From positions 64,611-128,610 of the forward strand of contig NZ_PKIZ01000004.1 of NCBI RefSeq assembly GCF_002847825.1: DNA of 64,000 nucleotides. Direction: 5' to 3'. How positions within the stretch are numbered: the first letter of the stretch is position 1; each line of letters starts with the position of its first letter. The stretch is from Kytococcus schroeteri. Its GTDB lineage: Bacteria; Actinomycetota; Actinomycetes; Actinomycetales; Dermatophilaceae. Below the pieces are notes generated by a model, which saw only the letters and a program-made list of their open reading frames with translations, was not told the DNA's origin and did not search any database. Shown piece by piece: positions 1 through 7,071 of the stretch. The position numbers and the translations under genes were made by a program.

Positions 1-296
1 CGGCGCATGTCGGTCTCGGTCGTCACGCACGCCCTGGCGGCGTCGTAGAGGCGCTGGAAGCGGAACCAGCCGCGCTCGTCGGTGGCACGCAGCACCGGCG
101 GCCAGTCGTCCACGAGCGCGCTCGGCAGCCGCAGGCCCTTCTGCGCGGCCAGCTCGCGCAGGGTGCTGATCCGCATCGACCCCGTGAAGTGCAGGTGCAG
201 GTGCGCCTTGGGCAGGTCCACGACCCTGTCACCGGGCTGGAGCAGGGCGCCCGTGACGAGGTCGTCGGTGCGGGGGGTGGCGGTGCCGGCGTCCAT
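1..296 (-). CDS. add: Adenosine deaminase, N-terminal part (runs off window)
   Basis: Only the first ~98 residues lie in the window; the 3' part is beyond base 1. The protein carries the metal-binding HLHLH motif at residues 32-36 followed by FTGSM, which is the N-terminal signature of adenosine/AMP deaminases (zinc enzyme, adenosine to inosine, purine salvage, cytosol). The ATG at 296 is preceded by CAGACT and a six-base gap, so the transcript is probably leaderless and this start is favoured; no Shine-Dalgarno is visible. It follows the acidic orphan gene on the same strand by 35 bases. An adenine deaminase-like member of the same family cannot be excluded from the N-terminus alone. Confidence 0.85.
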   Translation of the reverse strand, partial: MDAGTATPRTDDLVTGALLQPGDRVVDLPKAHLHLHFTGSMRISTLRELAAQKGLRLPSALVDDWPPVLRATDERGWFRFQRLYDAARACVTTETDMR

Positions 297-302
297 GTCC
301 GG

Positions 303-308
303 AGTCTG
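303..308 (-). promoter_or_regulatory. -10 box of leaderless add promoter
   Basis: Read on the minus strand, CAGACT ends six bases before the add ATG. This matches the -10 placement seen at several other genes in the window and would put the first transcribed base at the start codon. No convincing -35 is seen. Confidence 0.45.
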
Positions 309-331
309 CCACCCGGGCTCGAGCTGCCTCC

Positions 332-712
332 TCAGGCGTCGTCGGCGTCGACCACGTGGTCCACGGCCGGGTCGCTCATCGCCCCCTCGCCCTCGTCCTC
401 GATGCCGTTGGTGTCCTGCTCGCGGGCCAGGCGGTCGGTCGCGGGCTGGGCAGGGTCGATGCCGGCCAGCGCCCCGTCGGCCTCCCGCCCCGCGTCCTCG
501 ACCACCTCGCTGCCGTCCTGCACGAGGTCGTCGGTGCCCAGGTCCTCGGCGGTCACCTCGCCGTACTCCTGCTGGGCGTCCACCTCCTCGGCGGGGCCGT
601 CCGGCTCGTCGTCATAGCTGAGCGTGCCGTCCCCGCTGAACTCCTGGTCGGGGTCCACGAGGTCGTCCACGGCGTCGAGATCGGAGGCGGTGCGGGGGAA
701 GTCCTGGCTCAT
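332..712 (-). CDS. Acidic orphan protein (126 aa)
   Basis: I do not recognise this protein. It is 126 residues, very rich in Asp and Glu, with no membrane segment, no signal peptide and no cysteine, so it is probably a soluble, largely disordered cytosolic protein. The ATG at 712 has an AGGAG ribosome binding site five bases upstream, which supports real translation; longer in-frame versions would read into the terminator of aspC. It sits between aspC and add on the same strand. Short acidic proteins of this sort (some filed as DUF5709) are common in actinobacteria, but I cannot confirm membership. Confidence 0.6.
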   Translation of the reverse strand: MSQDFPRTASDLDAVDDLVDPDQEFSGDGTLSYDDEPDGPAEEVDAQQEYGEVTAEDLGTDDLVQDGSEVVEDAGREADGALAGIDPAQPATDRLAREQDTNGIEDEGEGAMSDPAVDHVVDADDA

Positions 713-827
713 GGGGGTCTCCTGGGTCGTGTCCACCGGGTCGGCCCGCTGCGGGCGGGGCGTCAGGCCCAGTCTCCGCCCGTGCCCGGCGGTCGTCCAC
801 CCGGCGGGGTCCGTCGCGCCACGCGGC

Positions 828-861
828 GGGGCCGCCCACCACGTGCGTGGTGGGCGGCCCC
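828..861 (-). terminator. Terminator of aspC
   Basis: A 13-bp perfect GC-rich stem (15 bp with the inner AC/GT pairs) with a GTGC loop starts 24 bases past the aspC stop codon. There is no U-tract, as is usual for hairpin terminators in high-GC actinobacteria. Confidence 0.7.
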
Positions 862-884
862 TGCGGCATCGGTGCGGTGCCGTG

Positions 885-2117
885 TCAGTCGCGGGCCTCG
901 GCCAGCAGCTTCTGGATGCGGCCCACGCCCTCCTCCAGGTCCTCGTCGCCCAGGGCGTAGGAGAGGCGCAGGTAGCCCGAGGGGCCGAAGGCCTCACCGG
1001 GCACCACGGCCACCTCGGCCTCCTCGAGGATGAGCGCGGCCAGCTCCAGGGAGGTCTGCGGGCGCTTCCCGCGGATCTCCTTGCCGAGCACGCCCTTGAC
1101 CGAGGGGTAGGCGTAGAACGCGCCCTCCGGCATCGGGCACTCCACGCCCTCGATCTCGTTGAGCATCCTCACGATGGTCCGGCGGCGGCGGTCGAACGCC
1201 TCGTGCATGCGCTCCACGTCCTCCATGCCACCGTTCAGGGCCGCGACGGCGGCGCGCTGCGAGACGTTGGCCACGTTGGAGGTGGCGTGCGACTGCAGGT
1301 TGGTGGCGGCCTTGATGACGTCCACGGGGCCGGCCATCCAGCCCACGCGCCAGCCGGTCATGGCGTACGTCTTGGCCACGCCGTTGAGCACCACGCAGGT
1401 GTCGGCCAGCTCCGGGACCACCACCGGCATCGAGTGGAACTCCGCGTCGCCGTACACGAGGTACTCGTAGATCTCGTCGGTGACCACCCAGATGCCGTGC
1501 TCCACCGCCCAGCGGCCGATGGCCTCGACCTCGTCGCGGGAGTAGACCGCGCCGGTGGGGTTGGAGGGGGAGACGAAGAGCAGCACCTTGGTGCGCTCGG
1601 TGCGGGCGGCCTCGAGCTGCTCGACGGTGACCTTGTACTCCTGGGTCTCGTCGGCGAAGACCTCCACGGACGTGCCGCCGGCCAGGGCGATGGCCTCGGG
1701 GTAGGTGGTCCAGTAGGGGGCGGGCAGGAGCACCTCGTCGCCCGGGTCGAGCAGGGCGGCGAAGGTGTTGTACACGGCCTGCTTGCCACCGTTGGTCACG
1801 AGCACCTGCTGGGGGGTCAGCTCCAGGCCCGTGTGGCGGGCGGTGGCCTCCACGATGGCCTGCTTGAGCTCGGGCAGGCCGCCGGCGGCGGTGTACCGGT
1901 GGTTGGCCGGGTCGTGGCAGGCGGCCGCGGCGGCCTCCACCACGTGGGCGGGGGTCGGGAAGTCCGGCTCGCCGGCGCCGAAGCCGATGACCGGTCGGCC
2001 CTGGGCCTTGAGCTCCTTGGCCTTCGCGGTGACGGCCAGGGTCGCGGACTCGGCGATCGCGGCCAGGCGGCGGGACACTCGGGCGGGCTGCTGGGCGGGG
2101 GACTGGTCGCTTGTCAT
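885..2117 (-). CDS. aspC: Aspartate aminotransferase (class I PLP aminotransferase)
   Basis: 410 residues, the normal length for a class I fold aminotransferase of the Ib subgroup. It contains the [11 protein letters not shown]-terminal motif (~47-56), SNPTG near 185-189, and the PLP-binding lysine in [11 protein letters not shown] (Lys ~249), followed by GWRVGW. The likely reaction is aspartate plus 2-oxoglutarate to oxaloacetate plus glutamate in the cytosol; related enzymes also act on prephenate. The ATG at 2117 is preferred because CAGAAT lies seven bases upstream, giving a leaderless mRNA; the in-frame ATG at 2126 would be part of that -10 box. It is transcribed divergently from tRNA-Trp/secE, an arrangement common in Micrococcales. 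Confidence 0.9.
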   Translation of the reverse strand: MTSDQSPAQQPARVSRRLAAIAESATLAVTAKAKELKAQGRPVIGFGAGEPDFPTPAHVVEAAAAACHDPANHRYTAAGGLPELKQAIVEATARHTGLELTPQQVLVTNGGKQAVYNTFAALLDPGDEVLLPAPYWTTYPEAIALAGGTSVEVFADETQEYKVTVEQLEAARTERTKVLLFVSPSNPTGAVYSRDEVEAIGRWAVEHGIWVVTDEIYEYLVYGDAEFHSMPVVVPELADTCVVLNGVAKTYAMTGWRVGWMAGPVDVIKAATNLQSHATSNVANVSQRAAVAALNGGMEDVERMHEAFDRRRRTIVRMLNEIEGVECPMPEGAFYAYPSVKGVLGKEIRGKRPQTSLELAALILEEAEVAVVPGEAFGPSGYLRLSYALGDEDLEEGVGRIQKLLAEARD

Positions 2118-2124
2118 GCCCGCC

Positions 2125-2130
2125 ATTCTG
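2125..2130 (-). promoter_or_regulatory. -10 box of leaderless aspC promoter
   Basis: CAGAAT on the minus strand, seven bases before the ATG at 2117. It overlaps the alternative ATG at 2126, which decides the start in favour of 2117. Confidence 0.5.
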
Positions 2131-2215
2131 GCAGCCGGCCCCGCACGGCCGGGGCCCCGTGGGGGTGCCGGCCGGGGCGCGGAACCACCGCCGAGGGGGC
2201 GGCAGGGGCCTCGGG

Positions 2216-2245
2216 TGGAAATCAGGTGCCGCCCTGCAGTAGAGT
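2216..2245 (+). promoter_or_regulatory. Promoter for tRNA-Trp and secE
   Basis: TGGAAA and TAGAGT separated by 18 bases, 56 bases before the tRNA. The -10 box fits the TANNNT consensus; the -35 matches four of six positions. It could serve tRNA-Trp, secE and nusG as one unit. Confidence 0.5.
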
Positions 2246-2301
2246 GCCCGGTCGGTGCACCACCGTGCGCCGACCACGGCGGTCGACCCACCGGCCGCCG
2301 A

Positions 2302-2374
2302 AGGGCATTAGCTCAATTGGTAGAGCACCGGTCTCCAAAACCGGGGGTTGGGGGTTCGAGTCCCTCATGCCCTG
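2302..2374 (+). tRNA. trpT: tRNA-Trp (CCA)
   Basis: A 73-base cloverleaf: acceptor strand AGGGCAT pairs with ATGCCCT, discriminator base G, D-arm with AGCTC..GAGC, anticodon stem CCGGT/ACCGG around loop CTCCAAA with anticodon CCA at 2335-2337, and a TTCGAGT T-loop. The 3' CCA is not encoded. It lies directly upstream of secE, the same linkage as in many bacteria including E. coli. Confidence 0.95.
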
Positions 2375-2415
2375 CGCAGTCCGTCCCCGCGGAACCAGCA
2401 CGTGAAGGAGTGAGC

Positions 2416-2709
2416 GTGACCGAGCCCAGCGCGGCAGCAGCCGAGCGCAGCACGGCCCCGGCCGACCACTCCGAGGTCCCCCTGCGTGAGCGGAAGGCCC
2501 AGGGGAGCAACCCGGTCTCCCGCTTCTTCAACTCCATCGTGCTGTTCCTGCAGCAGATCGCGGACGAGTTGAGCAAGGTCGTGCGTCCCACGCGCGAGGA
2601 GCTCGTCAGCTACACGCTGGTGGTGCTCGTCTTCGTGGGGGCGATGATGGCCTTCGTCTTCGGACTCGACCAGCTGTTCTCGCGCCTGATCGACCTCGTC
2701 TTCGGCTGA
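2416..2709 (+). CDS. secE: Preprotein translocase subunit SecE
   Basis: 97 residues with a ~45-residue polar N-terminus, the conserved amphipathic stretch [19 protein letters not shown] followed by RPTREEL, and a single C-terminal membrane segment (about 64-85). SecE clamps SecY in the SecYEG channel of the plasma membrane. The GTG at 2416 has GAAGGAG six bases upstream; longer in-frame ORF versions run through the tRNA and are not credible. It is followed by nusG as in nearly all bacteria. The single membrane segment is the usual form outside Enterobacteria. Confidence 0.95.
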   Translation: MTEPSAAAAERSTAPADHSEVPLRERKAQGSNPVSRFFNSIVLFLQQIADELSKVVRPTREELVSYTLVVLVFVGAMMAFVFGLDQLFSRLIDLVFG

Positions 2710-2813
2710 GGCCCGGCGCAGGACCCCCGGGGTCGATGCCGACGGGCCCCGCGCCCGTGGCCGACGAGGCCCGCCCCAGCACCGGCAACCAGCACACGTG
2801 GAGGAACCAGAGC

Positions 2814-3617
2814 ATGTCCGAGGAGACGCCCGACCAGGCGACCGAGCTCGAGGCCGACCAGGCCGTCGAGGAGTCCGCTGTGGCCGACGAGGTCGAGGCC
2901 CCGGAGGCCGACGCCACCGTCGAGGGTGAGCAGGCCGAGGCCGCGGACGACGCCGCCGAGGTGTCCGAGGAGGACGCCGCCCCCACCGCCGAGGACCAGG
3001 CCGAGGAGTTCCGCGCCATGCTGCGCGACCAGTTCGGTGACTGGTACGTGCTCCACACCTACGCCGGCTACGAGAAGCGCGTGAAGGCCAACCTGGAGCA
3101 GCGTGCGGTCTCCATGAACATGGAGGACTACATCTTCCAGGCCGAGGTGCCCATGGAGACGGTCACCGAGATCAAGAACAACCAGAAGAAGACGGTCGAG
3201 CGCGTGCGCATGCCCGGCTACTGCCTGGTGCGCATGGACCTCACCAACGCCTCCTGGGGCACCGTCCGCAACACCCCGGGCGTCACCGGCTTCGTGGGCA
3301 ACGCCACCGACCCGGTGCCGCTGAGCCTGGACGAGGTCTTCGACATGATGGCCCCCGACTTCGAGTCCCAGGCCGAGGCGGCCGCCGGCTCGCAGGAGGG
3401 CGCCACCACGGTCGAGCCGCAGGCAGGCACCCCGCAGATGCCGCTCGTCGACTTCGAGGTCGGCGAGGCCGTCACCGTCATGGAGGGTCCGTTCGAGACC
3501 CTTCCTGCCACGATCTCCGAGATCAACGTCGAAGCCCGCAAGGTGCAGGTGCTGGTCTCGATCTTCGGCCGGGAGACCCCGGTCGAGCTCGCGTTCAACC
3601 AGGTCTCCAAGATCTGA
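2814..3617 (+). CDS. nusG: Transcription termination/antitermination factor NusG
   Basis: 267 residues, longer than E. coli NusG (181), because of an acidic Ala/Glu/Asp-rich extension over residues 1 to ~70 and a linker between domains. The NGN domain begins near residue 75 ([17 protein letters not shown]) and binds the RNA polymerase clamp; the KOW domain occupies the last ~54 residues ([14 protein letters not shown]..). The ATG at 2814 has GGAGG nine to ten bases upstream. It is co-oriented with secE and precedes rplK-rplA. Acidic N-terminal extensions are common in actinobacterial NusG; their role is not settled. Confidence 0.95.
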   Translation: MSEETPDQATELEADQAVEESAVADEVEAPEADATVEGEQAEAADDAAEVSEEDAAPTAEDQAEEFRAMLRDQFGDWYVLHTYAGYEKRVKANLEQRAVSMNMEDYIFQAEVPMETVTEIKNNQKKTVERVRMPGYCLVRMDLTNASWGTVRNTPGVTGFVGNATDPVPLSLDEVFDMMAPDFESQAEAAAGSQEGATTVEPQAGTPQMPLVDFEVGEAVTVMEGPFETLPATISEINVEARKVQVLVSIFGRETPVELAFNQVSKI

Positions 3618-3623
3618 TGCGCG

Positions 3624-3661
3624 GCGGGGCCGCGGCCCCGCACCCGGACCCCTCGGGGTCC
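3624..3661 (+). promoter_or_regulatory. Two tandem GC-rich hairpins between nusG and rplK
   Basis: Positions 3624-3641 and 3646-3661 each form a perfect 7-8 bp stem with a two-base turn, right after the nusG stop. They could be a weak terminator or part of the leader through which L1 or L11 represses the operon; the sequence alone does not say which. Confidence 0.4.
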
Positions 3662-3739
3662 TGACCTGCCACCGCCCGGCGGTGGCGATGCAACCGGGTC
3701 ATCGCCCACGGCGTCGGCCCACGACCAAGGAGCAACAAC

Positions 3740-4171
3740 ATGGCCCCCAAGAAGAAGGTCGCCAGCTTCATCAAGCTGCAGATCGAGGCCGGCGCCGCCA
3801 CCCCGGCGCCCCCGGTCGGTCCCGCGCTCGGTGCCGCCGGTGTCAACATCATGGACTTCGTCAAGGCGTACAACGCCGCCACGGAGTCGCAGCGCGGCAA
3901 CATCATCCCGGTGGAGATCACGGTCTACGAGGACCGCTCCTTCACCTTCATCACCAAGACCCCGCCGGCCGCCCAGCTCATCAAGAAGGCTGCCGGCGTG
4001 CCCAAGGGTTCCGGCGAGCCGCACGTGAACAAGGTCGGCAAGATCACGGACGCCCAGGTGGCCGAGATCGCCGAGACCAAGATGAAGGACCTCAACGCCA
4101 ACGACCTCGACATGGCCAAGCGCATCATCGCCGGCACCGCCCGTTCCATGGGCATCACCGTCGAGGGCTGA
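3740..4171 (+). CDS. rplK: 50S ribosomal protein L11
   Basis: 143 residues, the standard length. The N-terminal domain has the proline-rich [10 protein letters not shown] element where thiostrepton-type antibiotics act together with 23S rRNA helices 43/44, followed by GVNIMDF. L11 forms the GTPase-associated base of the stalk and is needed for RelA activation. AAGGAG lies eight bases before the ATG. It is paired with rplA 102 bases downstream, a universal two-gene arrangement. Confidence 0.97.
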
Positions 4172-4273
4172 GGCCCCCTGCGGTGACGGCACCCGCCGTC
4201 ACCGCGCCCCAGTGGTAGGGCCGGCGCTGGCCCGCACGACCACGACTCCCACCCCTTTCCCGAGGAGAGAACC

Positions 4274-4969
4274 ATGAAGCGCAGCAAGAACTACCGCGCC
4301 GCAGCGGAGAAGATCGAGGCCGGCAAGGCCTACACCCCCCGTGAGGCCATCGCCCTGGCCCAGGAGATCGCCACCACCAAGTGGGACTCCACCGTCGACG
4401 TCTCCCTGCGTCTGGGCATCGACCCGCGCAAGGCCGACCAGATGGTCCGCGGCACCGTGAACCTGCCGAACGGCACCGGTAAGACCGCCCGCGTGGTCGT
4501 GCTGGCCAACGGTGACAAGGCCGAGGCCGCTCGCGAGGCGGGTGCCGACCACGTCGGCTCCGACGAGCTCGTCGAGAAGATCGCCGGCGGCTGGCTCGAC
4601 TTCGACGCCGTCGTCGCCACCCCGGACCTCATGGGCAAGGTCGGCCGTCTGGGCAAGGTGCTGGGTCCGCGTGGCCTCATGCCGAACCCGAAGACCGGCA
4701 CCGTGACCATGGACGTGGCCAAGGCCGTCACCGACATCAAGGGCGGCAAGATCGAGTTCCGCAACGACAAGCACGCCAACGTGCAGTTCATCATCGGCAA
4801 GGCGTCGTTCTCGACCGACCAGCTGGTGGAGAACTTCAACGCCGCGATGGACGAGGTCATGCGCCTGAAGCCGAACGCCGCCAAGGGTCGCTACATCACC
4901 CGTTCGGTGCTCTCCACCACGATGGGTCCCGGCATCCCGCTGGACCTGGGTGCCAAGGCCGACGCCTGA
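4274..4969 (+). CDS. rplA: 50S ribosomal protein L1
   Basis: 231 residues, standard. It contains the L1 signature region around [15 protein letters not shown] and ends with the typical [16 protein letters not shown] motif (here [12 protein letters not shown]). L1 forms the mobile L1 stalk that helps E-site tRNA leave, and in many bacteria represses its own L11-L1 mRNA. GAGGAGAG precedes the ATG. The transcription unit ends at the strong hairpin 39 bases downstream. Confidence 0.97.
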   Translation: MKRSKNYRAAAEKIEAGKAYTPREAIALAQEIATTKWDSTVDVSLRLGIDPRKADQMVRGTVNLPNGTGKTARVVVLANGDKAEAAREAGADHVGSDELVEKIAGGWLDFDAVVATPDLMGKVGRLGKVLGPRGLMPNPKTGTVTMDVAKAVTDIKGGKIEFRNDKHANVQFIIGKASFSTDQLVENFNAAMDEVMRLKPNAAKGRYITRSVLSTTMGPGIPLDLGAKADA

Positions 4970-5007
4970 GCCACCCCGTGACGGTCTCGCCGCGGCCGTG
5001 AGCACCG

Positions 5008-5041
5008 CGAAGGGCCCCTCCCGCTCGGGAGGGGCCCTTCG
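5008..5041. terminator. Bidirectional terminator between rplA and the membrane gene
   Basis: A perfect 15-bp stem with a GCTC loop lies between the convergent rplA and the gene ending at 5082. The core is nearly the same as the rpoC terminator at 18449. It has no plus-strand U-tract. Confidence 0.8.
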
Positions 5042-5081
5042 GCGTCGTCGGTCCCGGGGTGTCCGGTGGTGGCGGGCCGTG

Positions 5082-5492
5082 TCAGGCGCCCTGTCCGTCC
5101 GGGGTGTCGGCCTCGTGCTGGGGCTCCTCCTCGGAACGCCCCGTCATGAACCCGAACAGCAAGGCGACGACGATCCCCGTCACCAGCGCCATGCCGGGGT
5201 CGAGGACGTTGAGCCAGGTGAGGCCGAGCGTCGCGGCGGTCGCGGCGCCGAGCTGCTGCACCTTGCGCTCGTTCCAGCGGGTGTCCCACGGGGCGAGCGG
5301 CGTGCCGGCGGTGCTGCGGGCGCCCTTCAGCGGCGCGAACCACGCGGCCACCATGAGCGCCAGGCTGCTGAGCGCGCTCACGAGCAGTGCGGGCAGGGCC
5401 GACTCGACGGTCAGGGCGTCGACACGGTGGACGGCCAGGCCGAGGGTGAGCACGGTGCCGAGGGTCAGGGTCCAGAGGAGCGGGGTTCGCAT
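5082..5492 (-). CDS. Small integral membrane protein of unknown function
   Basis: 136 residues with four hydrophobic stretches (about 3-21, 33-53, 83-99 and 100-118) and a charged C-terminal tail rich in Glu. The pattern suggests a four-helix plasma-membrane protein; a basic/aromatic loop (PWDTRWNERK) separates helices two and three. I do not recognise a catalytic motif or family, although small actinobacterial membrane proteins of unknown function have this layout. The ATG at 5492 is chosen because it begins directly at the first helix; an in-frame start at 5534 would add a Pro-rich leader. It is convergent with rplA and shares its terminator. Confidence 0.6.
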   Translation of the reverse strand: MRTPLLWTLTLGTVLTLGLAVHRVDALTVESALPALLVSALSSLALMVAAWFAPLKGARSTAGTPLAPWDTRWNERKVQQLGAATAATLGLTWLNVLDPGMALVTGIVVALLFGFMTGRSEEEPQHEADTPDGQGA

Positions 5493-5573
5493 GGCCCCAG
5501 TCTTGAGCGGGGGCGGGCTCGTGGGGCATGACATCCGTCATGGGACGGGGTGAGCGGCCTCACCGTTGCCGAG

Positions 5574-5603
5574 TTGGTGCGCGGCGTGGGCCTCCGCTAC
5601 TCT
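5574..5603 (+). promoter_or_regulatory. Promoter of the rplJ-rplL operon
   Basis: TTGGTG and TACTCT with an 18-base spacer. Transcription would start near 5610, giving a leader of about 220 bases before rplJ. An upstream TTGCCG at 5566 is too far from the -10 box. Confidence 0.6.
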
Positions 5604-5610
5604 TGCCTGA

Positions 5611-5792
5611 CCAATGACCGCCGGTCGTTGGTGCCCGCACGCCGGAGACGGAGTGGGAGCACCACCGAAGGTTCCGCTCGACGGACGGCCCGCGTAGGTG
5701 TGAGACGAGTTCCCGGACCGCTGCGTCCGCCCGTGAGGGTGTCGACGCGGGGTGTCGAGGAGTTTGCCCCGTGCCTGCGCACGGGGTTTTTT
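5611..5792 (+). promoter_or_regulatory. L10 leader (ribosomal protein autoregulatory RNA)
   Basis: The transcribed region between the promoter and rplJ has no ORF and ends in an intrinsic terminator with a T6 run. This position and the ending match the L10-L12 leader family (Rfam L10_leader), in which the L10-L12 complex binds a kinked helix and controls read-through of the downstream attenuator. The exact kink-turn was not folded by hand, so the family call rests on context and on the attenuator. Confidence 0.65.
5767..5792 (+). terminator. Attenuator of the L10 leader
   Basis: CCCCGTGC pairs with GCACGGGG around a four-base loop and is followed directly by six T residues. It is the only hairpin in the first half of the window with a proper U-tract, and it sits 41 bases before the rplJ start, as expected for an attenuator rather than an end-of-operon terminator. 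Confidence 0.8.
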
Positions 5793-5832
5793 CGTTCGTG
5801 GGGCCCGGCACCACCACTGTAAGGAGGCCCAC

Positions 5833-6456
5833 ATGGCGAATCCCGAGAAGGATGCCGTCATCGCCGAGATCGCGGCTCAGCTTCGCGACTCGAACGCGGC
5901 CGTGCTGACCGAGTACCGCGGCCTGACCGTCGCGCAGATGGCGGAGCTCCGCTCCAAGCTGCGCGGCAACGCGACGTACTCCGTGGTGAAGAACACGCTG
6001 ACCGCCCGTGCGGCGGCCGAGGTGGGCGTCGACGCGTTCGACGGTCACCTGTCCGGCCCCACCGCCATCGCCTTCGTCACCGGTGACCCGGTCGAGGTGG
6101 CCAAGGGCCTGCGTGACTTCGCCAAGGAGAACGAGGCCCTGGTCCTCAAGGCTGGTCTCGTCGACGGCCAGGCGTTCAGCGCCGCCGACATCGAGAAGCT
6201 CGCCAGCCTGGAGAGCCGCGAGACGCTGCTGGCCAAGCTGGCCGGTGCGATGAAGGCTCCGATGGCCAACACCGCCGCTCTGCTCAACGGCGCCCCGGCC
6301 CAGATGGCACGTCTGGCCGAGGCCCTGCGTCAGAAGGTCGAGACCGAGGGCCCGGTGTCCGGCGCCCCGGCCGCTGCGGACGCGCCCGCCGAGGACGCTG
6401 CCGCGGACTCCGAGGAGTCCACCACCGACGTCGCCGAGGGTGGCGACGACAACTGA
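5833..6456 (+). CDS. rplJ: 50S ribosomal protein L10
   Basis: 207 residues, about 30-40 longer than usual because of an acidic Ala/Asp/Glu tail. The N-terminal half ([22 protein letters not shown]) binds 23S rRNA; the long C-terminal helix binds L7/L12 dimers to form the stalk that recruits translation factors. The ATG at 5833 has AAGGAGG seven bases upstream; longer in-frame versions would run through the attenuator hairpin. It is co-transcribed with rplL. Confidence 0.97.
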   Translation: MANPEKDAVIAEIAAQLRDSNAAVLTEYRGLTVAQMAELRSKLRGNATYSVVKNTLTARAAAEVGVDAFDGHLSGPTAIAFVTGDPVEVAKGLRDFAKENEALVLKAGLVDGQAFSAADIEKLASLESRETLLAKLAGAMKAPMANTAALLNGAPAQMARLAEALRQKVETEGPVSGAPAAADAPAEDAAADSEESTTDVAEGGDDN

Positions 6457-6545
6457 TCGCCCGGGCTCCCGCCCAGCGACCAGCCACCACAACTCGCCCG
6501 GCCCGCCGGGCACGCCACTCACGGCAGTAACGAAAGGAAGCCACC

Positions 6546-6935
6546 ATGGCCAAGCTCAGCAACGACGAGCTCATCGAGCAGTTCAAGGAGATGACGCTGA
6601 TCGAGCTCTCCGAGTTCGTGAAGCAGTTCGAGGAGGTCTTCGAGGTCACCGCCGCCGCCCCCGTCGCGGTTGCCGGTGCGGCCCCGGCCGCTGGCGGCGA
6701 CGCCGGCGCCGCCGCCGAGGAGAAGACCGAGTTCGACGTCATCCTGGCTGCCGCCGGTGACAAGAAGATCGGCGTCATCAAGGAGGTGCGCGGTCTGACC
6801 TCCCTGGGTCTGAAGGAGGCCAAGGACCTCGTGGACGGCGCCCCCAAGCCCGTCCTGGAGGGTGTCTCCAAGGAGGAGGCCGACAAGGCCAAGGAGGCCC
6901 TCGAGGGCGCCGGCGCCACCGTCGAGATCAAGTGA
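6546..6935 (+). CDS. rplL: 50S ribosomal protein L7/L12
   Basis: 129 residues: N-terminal dimerisation domain (to ~35), an Ala/Pro/Gly hinge (~40-58) and the C-terminal factor-binding domain with KTEFDVIL and [17 protein letters not shown]. It provides the multi-copy stalk that stimulates EF-Tu and EF-G GTPases. GAAAGGAAG precedes the ATG. The operon closes at the hairpin at 6974. Confidence 0.97.
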   Translation: MAKLSNDELIEQFKEMTLIELSEFVKQFEEVFEVTAAAPVAVAGAAPAAGGDAGAAAEEKTEFDVILAAAGDKKIGVIKEVRGLTSLGLKEAKDLVDGAPKPVLEGVSKEEADKAKEALEGAGATVEIK

Positions 6936-6973
6936 TCTCCGGGGGTCACTGACCCCCTCGCCGCACTGCGGTC

Positions 6974-7008
6974 ACAGCGGGCCCCACCGTCACGGTGGGG
7001 CCCGCTGT
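6974..7008 (+). terminator. Terminator of rplJ-rplL
   Basis: Perfect 16-bp stem with a TCA loop 38 bases after the rplL stop; no U-tract follows. Confidence 0.8.
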
Positions 7009-7059
7009 CGCATGTCCGGAGGGTGCGGAAAACCAGGTGAGCTCGTCGGTGCCGGGGCA

Positions 7060-7065
7060 TAGGCT
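7060..7065 (+). promoter_or_regulatory. -10 box of leaderless ABC exporter promoter
   Basis: TAGGCT ends six bases before the ATG at 7072. A GTGAGC at 7037-7042, 17 bases upstream, may act as -35; the same hexamer occurs at the matching place before the DUF4245 gene. Confidence 0.5.
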
Positions 7066-7071
7066 GACCCC

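Noticed and set aside
2736..2813. Upstream ATG start for NusG
   Set aside because: Adds 26 Pro/Gly-rich residues with no homology; the ATG at 2814 has a proper GGAGG.
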